The notes: generated by a model from the letters alone, not told the origin. A DNA stretch of 64,000 nucleotides from Roseateles_B flavus (GCF_039872765.1 NZ_JBDPZC010000001.1:186001-250000), one strand, 5' to 3'; numbered from the stretch's first letter, positions 1-8,986 are shown. Numbers and translations are program-made.

Positions 1-553
1 TTCGGGCAGCACGTGAAAGGGCAACTCGCCGAAGAGGATGATGCGCCCGTTCACTCGTGTGGATGTGACGCTTTGGGCCCCGCCCGCCCCCCGCCCCCCG
101 CTCCAGCATCAGTTCAGCGGACCGGTTGTAGATCAGCGTGCCCAAACATGTTGTGCGGACGGGTTGGTTCGGAGGTGACCGATTGGTAGACCGCTTCAGG
201 CTGGATCTGGACATTCACGCTAGCGGCCCGAACGTCAGTAGAGAGATCGATTAGTCATTCGCCGCGAGCCCCCAAGTGCACCATGAGTCTGATCTGTACG
301 CACCTGACTAGCAATGCATGCGGATGAGGCCAAATAACACGGGGCTACGACGTCTACGCTGGAGCTGAATACTCGGATCATCGACTCCGGAGACTTGTTC
401 CTTGTTCGGCTTCCGTCGCTTGCCGCAGCGCAAAGCTGGCTCCAGCAACATTGGCCTCAACCGCAGTCACCTTCTCATGGGTTCTGACCGTAAGGCTATC
501 ATCCGACCAAACACAGCCCGGCCTCAGGACGCCAGGCGCTGAGGGAGGAACCC
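1..553. other. left-edge intergenic DNA upstream of the six-gene operon
   Basis: No convincing complete gene is visible. A very C/G-rich run lies near 77-101. On the minus strand an open frame runs off the left edge and could begin at a GTG at 52-54, which would give only 18 codons in the window (it reads VNGRIILFGELPF and onward). It may be the start of a neighbouring gene, but it is too short to name. The 200 bases before position 554 should hold the promoter of the operon; I could not pick a clear -35/-10 pair. Confidence 0.3.
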
Positions 554-1207
554 GTGGGGTATGCGCTCGATCACACTGCACGCAAACGCGACGCGGTACG
601 AATCTTATTCATTCTTGACCAGGCAGGGACTGCACCCGGTTCCGGGGCGCCGGCTGGTGCTGTTGCGGTCATCAAGGCTGAGAAGCGTCTGCAAGCGCTG
701 GATTTCTGGGTGCGCAGCCCAGACTACCTTGCGGCTGAGCTCATGCTTTTGCATGAGCAGAACCCCGGCGAGGGGTTCCTGGATGAGGCCTTCAAGGTGA
801 TGCAAGGCGACGAGCCGGACGTCCGCCGGATGCAGATGATGCGATTCCTTTTCGGCGCATGGGAGCAAATCGACGACTCGATGTCACAGCTGATTTCTCT
901 GGGGCTGGCGGCCATCAAGCGAAATGTGAAGCGAGATGGCAAGGTCGGTCGAACTGACTTCTACCTGCTCGAATCGGGGCGTATCCGAGCTGCTGAACTG
1001 GTAGCGTTCTCCTCGCACCTTGCCTGGTATCGAGACAGAGCTGCGCTGGTCGCGCGGGTTGCAGGTACGGGGTCCGGCGATGACCTCAAGGTCCGGCAGT
1101 ACGCGCAGGCCGAATATCAAGGGGCTAGATGGGGGCAAGTCATCGGTCCCATCAAACAACGGGTCCTGAAACGGCTAGAAGAACTGAAACATGGAGCGAA
1201 GCTGTGA
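554..1207 (+). CDS. small helical protein, possible ABC-3C-like middle component
   Basis: 217 residues. The GTG start is chosen because GGGAGGAA lies just upstream; the nearby ATG at 561 is in another frame. The protein is mostly helical and charged, with the segment RLQALDFWVRSPDYLA around residues 45-60 and no membrane span or signal peptide. Its size, and its place directly before an SMC/ABC-like ATPase, match the 'middle component' of ABC-three-component (ABC-3C) conflict systems, which are small winged-helix proteins acting as ATPase partners. That assignment is inferred from context and a loose motif resemblance. It is translationally coupled to the next gene: the GTG start of the ATPase overlaps this stop (GTGA at 1204-1207). 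It is first in the operon. Confidence 0.6.
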   Translation: MGYALDHTARKRDAVRILFILDQAGTAPGSGAPAGAVAVIKAEKRLQALDFWVRSPDYLAAELMLLHEQNPGEGFLDEAFKVMQGDEPDVRRMQMMRFLFGAWEQIDDSMSQLISLGLAAIKRNVKRDGKVGRTDFYLLESGRIRAAELVAFSSHLAWYRDRAALVARVAGTGSGDDLKVRQYAQAEYQGARWGQVIGPIKQRVLKRLEELKHGAKL

Positions 1208-3132
1208 CCACGACATTCGCCGCAAAGGTTGCTCAGAAGTCGGGGCGATCCCTTGAAGATGTGCGGGCGGTGCTGTCCGACCGCCACATCGTAGATGCGC
1301 CAACGCCTGCCGTCTCGCGACAGCTGCGATTGAAGGTGCTCAAGTTCAGCGGTGAGAAGCATGTGCATCACACCGTTGAGCCCTTCAGCTTTGAATGGGC
1401 GCCTGAACAACAAGGGGTCAACGTCATCGCCAGCGAAGGGAACTTCGTTGGTAAGTCCAGCATACTTCAAACGATGTTGTGGGCTGTTCGGGGTGATCCG
1501 AAAGCTTTGACGGCGACCGTACAGGGTTGGATCAAGCACGTACTTGCCGAATTCCAAGCCGGTGACCGGCATGTCCGCGTGGAGTTTGATGTCGATGATG
1601 GTGTCCCGCGTGGTGCTATCGAGTTTCTGGGTGCGGACGGTGCGGCCCTTCATTCGACGCCGTTCTTGACGGCAGACATGTTCAAGTCGCACATGAACAG
1701 CGTCATGCTGGACGCCCTTGGTCTGGAGCCCATTGCGACCTCTCGTGAAGTGGCTTCGTTGGAGAAGACGGTGATGTATGCGGACGGCTGGGCCGCGTAC
1801 ACCGGCGCATTTCTGTTCGATAGCGATAGCAGCGCGCTCATTGGTGAGCATGTCGGCAACGATCTAGCTCAGCGGTTGCTGCAGGTCTTTCTGGGCATTC
1901 CCTGGGCCACTACTTTGTTTCAAGCTCGGGCCGCTAAGCGCGTGACGGAAGCCCTCGTGCAGTCACGCAAGCGCCGGTTGGGGCAACTCGGCGACCGCTC
2001 CGTCGAAGACTTGCAAGCCAGGCTGGCGGAAATAGAGCGGCAGATTCTGGACGGCTCAGCTCAACAGACTGCGCTGGCTCAACTTGAGGCGGCTCGAAAG
2101 CGGTACGAAGAGCTGTCGGAGTCAGCCTCCATGTTGAAGGCGAGCGCCACGGTGCTGAATGCCGAGGTGGTTGCTGGCACTGAGGAGATGAATAACAAGA
2201 AGCGCGCGCTCTTGGAAATCGAAGAAGAGAGGGCTGCGTCAAGATTCTTCGGCCGTCTGTCCCCGACCTGCTGTCCTCGGTGCACCCGCGCTTTCGACAG
2301 ACGACGCATCGAGAACGAGAAAACGTCTGGTGACTGCTCGGTGTGCCTCACGCATCTGGACCAAGAGGTACAGGTGGACTACGACGCGCTCAAGGAGGGC
2401 ATGGCCAAGGAGGTTTCCAAGTTGGAGAAGCTGCTTGGTTCTGTTACGACGAAGGCGCAGGAGGTAGGAACGGAGTTCGACCAGACGCGCCGCGACCTTG
2501 AGGCAGCCGCGATGGAGGTGTCGCGCCTCGCTGCTAGCGGTACTGCTCAGGAAGAGCAGAAGCTGAGGTTGGAGGCTGCGCGGATCGAGGGCATGCTCGA
2601 AGCGGTGTCCAAGCTGGTCCAATCAGACAACGGCGAAGAGGCTGACTTGCTTGTTCTCGACGCCGCAGTCGATGTCGCAAAGGAGTTGGTGGAGGAGGCA
2701 GCCGAAGCGGTTCTTGAACGCAGCGGAGACCTCATCTGCTCACTGGTGCAGCGCCTCGGGATGGGCGACGTGGAAAAGGTCGTCCTGAAGCGCAATGGCA
2801 GCGTGGAGGTCCACAAGGGCGGCAGCATCTCGTTTTTCACGCGACTGTCTCCTGGGGAAAGGCTTCGGGTGCGGATAGCGACTGTCATGGCACTGCTTCA
2901 GGCCGCTCAACAGTTTGGCGCAGGGCGCCACCCGGGGTTCCTCATCATCGACTCTCCCGCGAAAGAAGAGATGGCTGACGCCAACGTCGAGGAGATGTTA
3001 GAGGCGCTTGCCGAGCTGTCTCGCTCCGTGCAAATCCAGCTGTTTGTAGCCTTTAAGGGTACTGAGCGAGCGCTAAAGCACTTCCCGGAAGATCATTGCC
3101 TCCTGGCCCGCGAAGGCGAGTTGCTCTGGTGA
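1204..3132 (+). CDS. SMC/ABC-like ATPase with zinc-hook motif
   Basis: 642 residues from the GTG that overlaps the preceding stop; an in-frame ATG at 1129 lies inside the upstream gene and is less likely. A Walker A-like loop EGNFVGKSS is near residue 78; it is one residue shorter than the classical GxxxxGKS. A coiled-coil middle follows, interrupted by a zinc-hook-like CPRC (about 356) and CSVC (about 377). The C-terminal half carries an ABC signature LSPGERLR (about 547) and a Walker B-like FLIIDSP (about 577). This is the layout of Rad50/SMC-type ATPases such as those of ABC-3C defence systems. It probably binds DNA or a partner and gates the downstream nucleases; that role is inferred. 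The stop overlaps the next start (GTGA at 3129-3132). Confidence 0.75.
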   Translation: MTTTFAAKVAQKSGRSLEDVRAVLSDRHIVDAPTPAVSRQLRLKVLKFSGEKHVHHTVEPFSFEWAPEQQGVNVIASEGNFVGKSSILQTMLWAVRGDPKALTATVQGWIKHVLAEFQAGDRHVRVEFDVDDGVPRGAIEFLGADGAALHSTPFLTADMFKSHMNSVMLDALGLEPIATSREVASLEKTVMYADGWAAYTGAFLFDSDSSALIGEHVGNDLAQRLLQVFLGIPWATTLFQARAAKRVTEALVQSRKRRLGQLGDRSVEDLQARLAEIERQILDGSAQQTALAQLEAARKRYEELSESASMLKASATVLNAEVVAGTEEMNNKKRALLEIEEERAASRFFGRLSPTCCPRCTRAFDRRRIENEKTSGDCSVCLTHLDQEVQVDYDALKEGMAKEVSKLEKLLGSVTTKAQEVGTEFDQTRRDLEAAAMEVSRLAASGTAQEEQKLRLEAARIEGMLEAVSKLVQSDNGEEADLLVLDAAVDVAKELVEEAAEAVLERSGDLICSLVQRLGMGDVEKVVLKRNGSVEVHKGGSISFFTRLSPGERLRVRIATVMALLQAAQQFGAGRHPGFLIIDSPAKEEMADANVEEMLEALAELSRSVQIQLFVAFKGTERALKHFPEDHCLLAREGELLW

Positions 3133-4313
3133 GCTGGCGCGGTCTTGCCATGTCCCAAGCACCGCCTCTAATCCAACAGCGCATGATGAACGCGCTAGAG
3201 GTCGATGGCGAGCTCAAGGTCGGCGACTTTCCTGAGTCCGAGTTGTTGGCTGCTGCAGAAGGGATCGTCTCCTCGGCATTGTTTGGTGACTTCGTGGAGT
3301 TGTTGCTGGAGCAGTGGAGGGACCTCGACGATCACAAGGCAGCCGTGAAGGCGATATGCGCAGGCCTGAAGAGGAACGGAAACCGCGAAGCGTTCATCCA
3401 CGCGGTCGACGCTCTGGCCGAGTCTGAGCTTGATGATTTCGCGTCGTTCGCCGGGGCGCTGGATGCGCGCGCTGGGGACGACGGCACGTCGTTGCACATC
3501 AGGGTCGAGGCGGTGGCCGGTTTGGTTCGGTTCGCGTTGCGCGAACCGCGATGGACAACGTATGCCGGCGCCGGCGTCCTTCGCCTGTTGGAACAAGATG
3601 ATGACTGGGTAAAGGCCAAGCTATGTAGGTTGACGTCCATCCTGCATGACCATCTGGCCTGGGACCAAGCGGTCAAGTCGCTTGAAGCTTTGACCGTTTG
3701 CTCCGCCTGCGCCGCGGAGGCGCGGCAGGAGCTAGGTTTCGTTGAGATGGCATCGGCGTTCAAGAGTGACGACGTCGCATCCATGAGTGTTCACCTGGCG
3801 CAGGCCACTGCTTGGTTCGACCAATGCGCGGCTCAGGCTGACGATGTACCTCGGGCCCGTATGTACGGGACGGTGGCCGGCGCCTTGGCGCGGTCGCTGC
3901 AGGCCGACACGCCTAATGCCCTCGACGTCGACTCGTTGGCTGACGACGCTCAGTGGGTGGTTCACTACAACCAGCCGCGGGCTGGTGCTGCATGGCTCAC
4001 GCCGCCTGCGGAAGCAGAGCTTGAGTGGATACCGCTCCTTTCGCCATACGACGGATCATCCCCCGTTGACCCGTTGACGCTCCTGGCCAGTGCCGTTCAG
4101 GTCTTCGAGAAGGTGCGGTCGGTGCAGGTCATCATCAGAGGGCGGCGCGAATTTCGCGTTCCTCGTCTAAGCGGGCTGACTGAACGCGCCAGAGAGATTG
4201 GTCTGGCTCGGGCTTGGCTGCGCAGCGGCGCGACCACCCATGTGTCGGCAGACGGCAGAGCGAGGCTGGAGGCTTTACTCAAGCCGCCGGGAGAACCGCC
4301 GGGAAAACACTAG
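3129..4313 (+). CDS. helical-repeat protein of unknown function in ATPase/nuclease operon
   Basis: 394 residues from a GTG overlapping the stop of the ATPase gene; a further in-frame ATG follows at residue 8. I recognise no domain. The sequence is a long series of Leu/Ala-rich amphipathic helices (roughly residues 20-260), as expected for a HEAT/TPR-like scaffold, followed by a more mixed C-terminal third with several Trp and Pro residues. No catalytic motif, membrane span or signal peptide is seen. Its position between the ATPase and the PD-(D/E)XK nuclease and the GTGA coupling suggest that it joins the same complex, perhaps as the third component of an ABC-3C-like assembly. That is inference only. 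Confidence 0.6.
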   Translation: MSWRGLAMSQAPPLIQQRMMNALEVDGELKVGDFPESELLAAAEGIVSSALFGDFVELLLEQWRDLDDHKAAVKAICAGLKRNGNREAFIHAVDALAESELDDFASFAGALDARAGDDGTSLHIRVEAVAGLVRFALREPRWTTYAGAGVLRLLEQDDDWVKAKLCRLTSILHDHLAWDQAVKSLEALTVCSACAAEARQELGFVEMASAFKSDDVASMSVHLAQATAWFDQCAAQADDVPRARMYGTVAGALARSLQADTPNALDVDSLADDAQWVVHYNQPRAGAAWLTPPAEAELEWIPLLSPYDGSSPVDPLTLLASAVQVFEKVRSVQVIIRGRREFRVPRLSGLTERAREIGLARAWLRSGATTHVSADGRARLEALLKPPGEPPGKH

Positions 4314-4354
4314 AGGAGTCGGCACAGCGGTCAACCGACTTCCTCCAGAGCGCA

Positions 4355-5029
4355 ATGACCGAGCTGTCCGATGCGGACCGAGAGCTTGTCGTGAGTTTCC
4401 GGGATTCCTGCGCGGTCGTTCAGGTCCCCATGAGCATCACCGAGCAGGAGATGGTTGAGCGTGTCCGAAGCGAGCTCTCGGGAGCGCCGGACTACAAGGG
4501 GAAAGTGAAGCAGTGGTTCGATCTTCTCGTAGTGCGGTTGTGCAAATTCTTGACGTCGCGCGCAAACATGGGCGCCATCAAAGGTAGCTTCGCCTACTTA
4601 GCCGAGGTCCGACCGGGCCGTGCGGAGCTTCCTCACGAGTCAGAGCTGCAGCTCGACCTCTACAACTACCTGGTGAGCGCGATGGCTTCTCCGCTATTGG
4701 AGGTGCCATTTATCGCGGCTGGCCGGACGGACATCTACCTGCCGATGGATCGTTTTCGGTTCATCGTCGAGGTGAAGCGCTCAACCGCGGTGTCGTGGTC
4801 ACGGTACAACATCCGACCACACTCGGTTCAGGCGAGCGCATACAGCGTGGGGGACGTCCGGTTGGGGGTGCTGGCTACCTTGGACCTTTCGGAGCGTCCA
4901 CCGGGGACGCCACATGTCTCCGAATGCTTCGGCGTGATCCGACGACGCATGTCTGCGACGGATGTACGCACGGTCGTGTTCATGCGTGTTGCGGGGAACA
5001 GGACCACGCCGTCATCGGTGTCTCACTAG
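4355..5029 (+). CDS. predicted PD-(D/E)XK nuclease
   Basis: 224 residues from ATG 4355. The frame is open further upstream, through the end of the previous gene, but no start with a good ribosome site is seen there, so the start is uncertain. The order of elements fits the PD-(D/E)XK fold: a helix with Glu residues (HESELQLDLYNYL, about residue 95), then GRTDIYL supplying the Asp (about 127), VEVKR supplying E-x-K (about 142), and a following helix with Q in VQASAYSVGD. The predicted activity is metal-dependent DNA or RNA cleavage. It probably acts as an effector controlled by the flanking ATPases. The gap to the next gene is 20 bases. Confidence 0.65.
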   Translation: MTELSDADRELVVSFRDSCAVVQVPMSITEQEMVERVRSELSGAPDYKGKVKQWFDLLVVRLCKFLTSRANMGAIKGSFAYLAEVRPGRAELPHESELQLDLYNYLVSAMASPLLEVPFIAAGRTDIYLPMDRFRFIVEVKRSTAVSWSRYNIRPHSVQASAYSVGDVRLGVLATLDLSERPPGTPHVSECFGVIRRRMSATDVRTVVFMRVAGNRTTPSSVSH

Positions 5030-5049
5030 CAATCAGATTGAGGTTGACG

Positions 5050-6606
5050 ATGTTCACCGTTGTCGAGTCGTATGCCAGCATCCCTCGTGATGTGCGGTCG
5101 CACGTCTACTTGATCGTCGACTATTGGGACGACTGGTTCAAGTTTCGGACCATGTTCACGGTGCTGGTCTATGACGACAACGGCGTCCAACACCGGGCCG
5201 GCTCCGTCAAGATTGGACAGGTTGGGTTGCTGCCCGCGCCGGCGACGCCACCACCACCACCTGGGTCCCGTGTCCCTCAGTTGCCGACGACCTTCCCGCA
5301 TCTCGACACCAAACTTTTCTTCTCGTTGGGGCAGGACGAGGACTACTACTCGACGCTGCGCAGCCTGCCAGTGCACATATGCGAGTACATTCTCGTCGGC
5401 CTCTGCGACTGTGCCTACAACCTGGCGCTCTTCGAGCGCAACCAGAACCAGCTGGTCATGCATGAATCGCTGCTGCGGTCCGTGCGAGAAGGCAATGTTC
5501 GGAACCGACTCCATCGACTCGCGCATGGCAACGCGGAACTGACGCGGTTCGAGTTTCAGTACACGCTGCCGGCGGCGCCTCTGGAACATGGGCAGCTGGT
5601 TCCTCCGGCGCCTCCGACGCTCACGTTCCTTGTGGAACCCAACTCCTATCCGCCGACCAACTTGCATGTCCTTGTCGGTCGCAACGGTGCGGGAAAGACG
5701 AGATGCACGCAGTCTCTTGTCAACGCGGTACTGGGGCGGCAAAGCGAGACGGCGGCGCCCGGCCAGCTCACTCGCCTGGGAGCCAACTTGGGTGAGTGGG
5801 ACTTCGCGGGCCTGGTCTCGGTGTCGTTCAGTGCATTCGACGAGTTTGAGGCTCCCCCGAGCGCTGCGCTGCTCACTCTCCGCACAGGGTTCATTGGTCT
5901 GCGAGGGGAGGACTCAGAGGGAAGGGTCGTGCTGAAGACGAAGGACGACCTTGCGGGCGATTTCGTCAAGAGCTTTGCCATCTGTCGCAGCGAGCCGAGG
6001 CGGACTCGCTGGCTTAAGGCCGTGGCCACATTGAATGCAGACCCGCTCTTCGCTGAGATCGAGGTGTCCGGTTTCCTGCAGCTTGAAGACCAGTGGGAAA
6101 CCTATGTAGCCCACGCATTCAAGAGGCTTAGCTCAGGCCACGCGGTTGTACTGCTGACGACCACGAGGCTTGTGGAGTTGGTCGACGAGAAGACGCTTGT
6201 TGTGATCGACGAACCAGAAGGACACCTCCACCCTCCGCTGTTGGCAGCGTTCGTCCGGGCGGTATCCGACCTGCTGGTGTCGCGCAACGGCGTGGCGCTC
6301 ATCTCGACGCACTCTCCCGTTGTCCTGCAAGAGGTGCCCATGCGCTGCGTTTGGATGCTTCGACGCACGCGGACTTTCGCTGCGGTCGAACGCCCCTCTA
6401 TGGAAACGTTCGGTGAAAGTGCTGGCGTCCTCACCCGGGAGGTATTTGGGCTGGAGGTCTCGAACTCGGGCTTCCATCAGATGGTGGCGGCCGTTGCGAA
6501 CGAACCTGGACGCCGCTTCGAAGAGGTGGCGGGACGCTTTGGTGGCCAGCTTGGGTCTGAAGCGAAAGTCCTGGCGAGAAGCCTCATCGCTCAGAGGCCG
6601 AACTAG
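5050..6606 (+). CDS. OLD/PtuA-like AAA ATPase
   Basis: 518 residues from ATG 5050, which is preceded by GAGG about eight bases upstream. A longer open frame reaching back to 4795 overlaps the nuclease gene and is rejected. The N-terminal 200 residues are not recognised. The ATPase part has Walker A VGRNGAGKT (about 209-217), Walker B LVVIDEPE (about 382-389) followed by GHLHPP, and the switch STHSP (about 419), which is typical of the AAA_21/OLD-type ABC ATPases. With an HNH nuclease encoded seven bases downstream, this pair resembles Septu (PtuA-PtuB), in which the ATPase holds and controls an HNH nuclease. Septu membership is a resemblance of architecture only. Confidence 0.75.
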   Translation: MFTVVESYASIPRDVRSHVYLIVDYWDDWFKFRTMFTVLVYDDNGVQHRAGSVKIGQVGLLPAPATPPPPPGSRVPQLPTTFPHLDTKLFFSLGQDEDYYSTLRSLPVHICEYILVGLCDCAYNLALFERNQNQLVMHESLLRSVREGNVRNRLHRLAHGNAELTRFEFQYTLPAAPLEHGQLVPPAPPTLTFLVEPNSYPPTNLHVLVGRNGAGKTRCTQSLVNAVLGRQSETAAPGQLTRLGANLGEWDFAGLVSVSFSAFDEFEAPPSAALLTLRTGFIGLRGEDSEGRVVLKTKDDLAGDFVKSFAICRSEPRRTRWLKAVATLNADPLFAEIEVSGFLQLEDQWETYVAHAFKRLSSGHAVVLLTTTRLVELVDEKTLVVIDEPEGHLHPPLLAAFVRAVSDLLVSRNGVALISTHSPVVLQEVPMRCVWMLRRTRTFAAVERPSMETFGESAGVLTREVFGLEVSNSGFHQMVAAVANEPGRRFEEVAGRFGGQLGSEAKVLARSLIAQRPN

Positions 6607-6613
6607 GGGCCCT

Positions 6614-7462
6614 ATGAAGCGACTGCCGCTGCCCGGTTTTGACGTCAGGCATGCTGTTGAGCTGTGCGCATTTGGCATCACTATTCCGGAACGTGCCCAG
6701 GCTTTGATAGATGCGCTTCCTGCAATGCAGAGCGCTGAATCCGCGTACCTGCATATGGCGCCGACCGCGCAGCTGTACCTGATTCCAACAAGCGATGGCG
6801 TGACGCCTCAGCTCACAGGGGAACTTATGGGCGTGGTCTATAAGTCCCACTTTATGAAAGCTGGTTCGCCATCGAGAGGGCTCTATGACGCCATCCGTGT
6901 TGCGTCGCCATACAACTTGTGTCCGTTGTGTGGTCAGCGCACCGTTGCGAGCGTTGACCACTACTTGCCGCAGTCGCTGCATCCTGTCTTCAACCTAACG
7001 CCTGTGAACCTCGTCCCTTCATGCTCTGACTGCAACAAGAACAAGCTGGCGAAGCTGGCGCAGAGCGCCGAGCGGCAGACCCTGCACCCGTACTTTGATG
7101 ATCTTGGGAATGAGCGCTGGCTGGTGGCCGACATTCGAGAGACGACTCCTCCGAGCATTGCGTATCGGGTGAGGCCGGCCCAAGCCTGGACCGCGGTGCT
7201 CGCCCAGCGCGTTCAACATCATTTTGAGGTCATGGGCTTGGCGGAGCTGTACGCTGCCCAGGCCGCTAGCGAGCTAGCGGACATCTCATTCGGCCTGGAG
7301 CGGGTTGGGCAGACCGGTGGAGGTGCCGCAGTTTGTGCGCATCTTCAGGGCGAGTACGCGAGTCGGTTTGTGCGTGACGCAAACTCCTGGAAGACGGCCT
7401 TGTACGAGGGGCTGTTTACGTCGGACTGGTTCTGCGATGAGGGGTATCGACTGATCCGGTGA
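6614..7462 (+). CDS. HNH endonuclease, PtuB-like
   Basis: 282 residues from ATG 6614, seven bases after the ATPase stop. The upstream extension of this frame lies in the previous gene and is discarded. The HNH/zinc module is compact: CPLCGQ (about 102), VDHYLP with the catalytic-type Asp-His (about 114), FNLTPVNLVPSCSDCNKNK (about 125-143), so the two CxxC pairs and the H-N-H spacing are present. The flanking 100 residues on each side are not recognised. It is the last gene of the operon and likely the second nuclease effector, paired with the AAA ATPase before it as in Septu. Confidence 0.75.
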   Translation: MKRLPLPGFDVRHAVELCAFGITIPERAQALIDALPAMQSAESAYLHMAPTAQLYLIPTSDGVTPQLTGELMGVVYKSHFMKAGSPSRGLYDAIRVASPYNLCPLCGQRTVASVDHYLPQSLHPVFNLTPVNLVPSCSDCNKNKLAKLAQSAERQTLHPYFDDLGNERWLVADIRETTPPSIAYRVRPAQAWTAVLAQRVQHHFEVMGLAELYAAQAASELADISFGLERVGQTGGGAAVCAHLQGEYASRFVRDANSWKTALYEGLFTSDWFCDEGYRLIR

Positions 7463-7637
7463 AGTAGTGCTGCCAGCGTCTATCGGGAACGCTGTGTACT
7501 TGCTGTACGGAGCATCGTGGACGTATCGCTAGTGGCTTACTGCGGCGACGCGATTGCGCGCAACTGAGTTCCTCGTCGAAGTTCCAACGTATGCGTCCGG
7601 TCATCCCGTCTTGAATTGAGGCATCGCGGCTGCAAGG

Positions 7638-7669
7638 ATCGTGTCCACGTAATCAGAGGTGGACACGAT
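7638..7669. repeat. perfect inverted repeat ahead of IS66 orfA remnant
   Basis: ATCGTGTCCAC at 7638-7648 is the reverse complement of GTGGACACGAT at 7659-7669, an 11-bp stem with a 10-base loop. The ATG of the decayed IS66 orfA begins inside its right arm at 7668. A sister hairpin with the same core occurs at 8444-8477 in a second IS66 end, so this is a conserved leader structure of this IS group. Confidence 0.75.
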
Positions 7670-7885
7670 GGCAAGCGACAAGCCCGCGAGGCGAAGGACG
7701 TACAGCGAGGCATTGAAGGCCCAGGTGCTGGCCGAATGCGCAGCGCCAGGCGCCTCGGTGGCGAAGGTGGCCCCGGGGCCACGACATCAATGCCAATGTC
7801 GTGCACCGCTGGCGGCAGTTGCTGCGTTAGGGCAAGCCATCGGTTCCCGCGATCTCAAGCGGCTTTGTTCCGGTGTCGCTTGCCA
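7668..7885 (+). pseudogene. IS66-family orfA remnant (frameshifted)
   Basis: The first frame reads RRTYSEALKAQVLAEC and GASVAKVA, which is the N-terminal helix-turn-helix of IS66 OrfA. The reading then moves to another frame, GHDINANVVHRWRQLLR, followed by TAG, and a later FVPVSL matches the usual OrfA tail. The protein is therefore recognisable but broken by a frameshift and a stop. No orfB (TnpB) or transposase (TnpC) follows. It is degraded debris at the right border of the six-gene operon. Confidence 0.65.
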
Positions 7886-8394
7886 AGATGACCAACACTG
7901 AACTCCAGCTCTTGCGCGAACAGCTCTGGGCCACTGCTCGCGACAGTGCTCCGCCGGCTGAAGAAATCGGTCGTTGGGTGCATTCACTGGATACCGAAGG
8001 TGGCCCTGACCACTGGTTCCAAGCATCGCTGTACTTAGAACTGGAACCAGAACTTTTGCGTCGCCGCAGCATCTCTGATTCGCGTTAGCCGCCAATCGAA
8101 GAGCCCGCGTGGGAAACGGCGGCTGGCGATGCAGCGCTGACCCACAGAAACGGCAGGGCAGGATTGACGGCGTCCTGCCAGGTTCATGCGCTCAGCTCAA
8201 GATGTGTTAGTTGGCCGCTTACGTTCCAACGGTTGCTCCGTGAACTGCACTGACCCGCCTTGCGGGATAGGCCCCGGCCCGCCGGACGGCGGGGCTCGGC
8301 GAGGGCTGTCGTGCAGATGCGCGGGCTAGCGCGATACGGGACGCTCAATGCCAACCTTCGCATCTCACCGTCCGGCATGACCGAAGCCCGCAAG
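7886..8394. other. decayed intergenic DNA between IS66 remnants
   Basis: No gene can be supported. A 71-codon frame from ATG 7873 to 8088 covers the start of this stretch but has no ribosome site and overlaps the IS66 debris. The region 8240-8340 is very GC-rich with short self-complementary runs. It looks like eroded mobile-element DNA. Confidence 0.4.
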
Positions 8395-8502
8395 GTAAGC
8401 GTCCGGCGAACCCATCTTGAACTTTGAGGCTGGTCCAGCCAGGATGGTGTCCACCAAACGAGACAGGTGGACACCATTCATGGCCGGAAAGAGCGGTCAT
8501 CG
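8395..8502 (+). mobile_element. IS66-family left end with orfA start, truncated
   Basis: GTAAGCGTCCGGCGAACC at 8395 matches the terminal repeat typical of IS66-family elements (GTAAGCG...). It is followed at 8444-8477 by a perfect 12-bp inverted repeat (ATGGTGTCCACC / GGTGGACACCAT, 10-base loop) and by an orfA start at 8479 (MAGKSGHR). Homology appears to stop a few codons later. The rest of the element is absent. Confidence 0.65.
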
Positions 8503-8986
8503 GATTGGCCTTGGTGACCGCGAGCAGCGCCAACGACCACTGCACCTCGCATAGCTGACCTCCGTGGGCACGCTTGCCGTCCGGGCTAGCGACCGCTTGA
8601 TGGCGACCAGCGTGAGGTCAACCCGACGCAACAACGGGTCGCAATCGCTGCATTGCTGCGTTAGGCTGGCAGAGGCAGCTTCAGGCTGACCTCAGTCGCT
8701 CACCATTCAGGGCTTGAGCGGCCGCTATCTTCAGAACCGGCTACTCGGGCTCGCGACGCCTGACCGTCCGCTTCGTCAACCGAGCCAGTCGCTCGAGGCA
8801 GTAGCGCTCGCCCCGTACCTGCTTGAACGACCAAGTCCAAGCGATGACCCGCTGTTGATGCCGCGACAGCATCAGCAAGTGGGCAACCGGCGCAAGGAAA
8901 GTGGAAGCACTGCCGTTTTCAGTGGGCAACTACTGTAGGTAGGCCGTTACTATTTCGGACTAGTTCAGGGACTAAGAAAGTGAAGC
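8503..8986. other. intergenic DNA before the STAND-GT4 gene
   Basis: No gene is supported. At 8641-8690 there is a copy of a diverged intergenic repeat (CAATCGCTGCA ... TTCAGGCTGA) that recurs near 26347-26400 and, in part, near 43061-43078. The last 40 bases before 8987 are less GC-rich and should contain the promoter and a weak ribosome site of the next gene. Confidence 0.4.

Noticed and set aside
4795..5049. 85-codon N-terminal extension of the AAA ATPase gene
   Set aside because: It overlaps the nuclease gene in another frame and looks like shadow sequence; ATG 5050 has a GAGG ribosome site.
8660..8666. GTTAGGC as an integron attC core
   Set aside because: No matching RYYYAAC partner at suitable distance, no cassette-like periodic array, and the only tyrosine recombinase in the window lacks IntI features.
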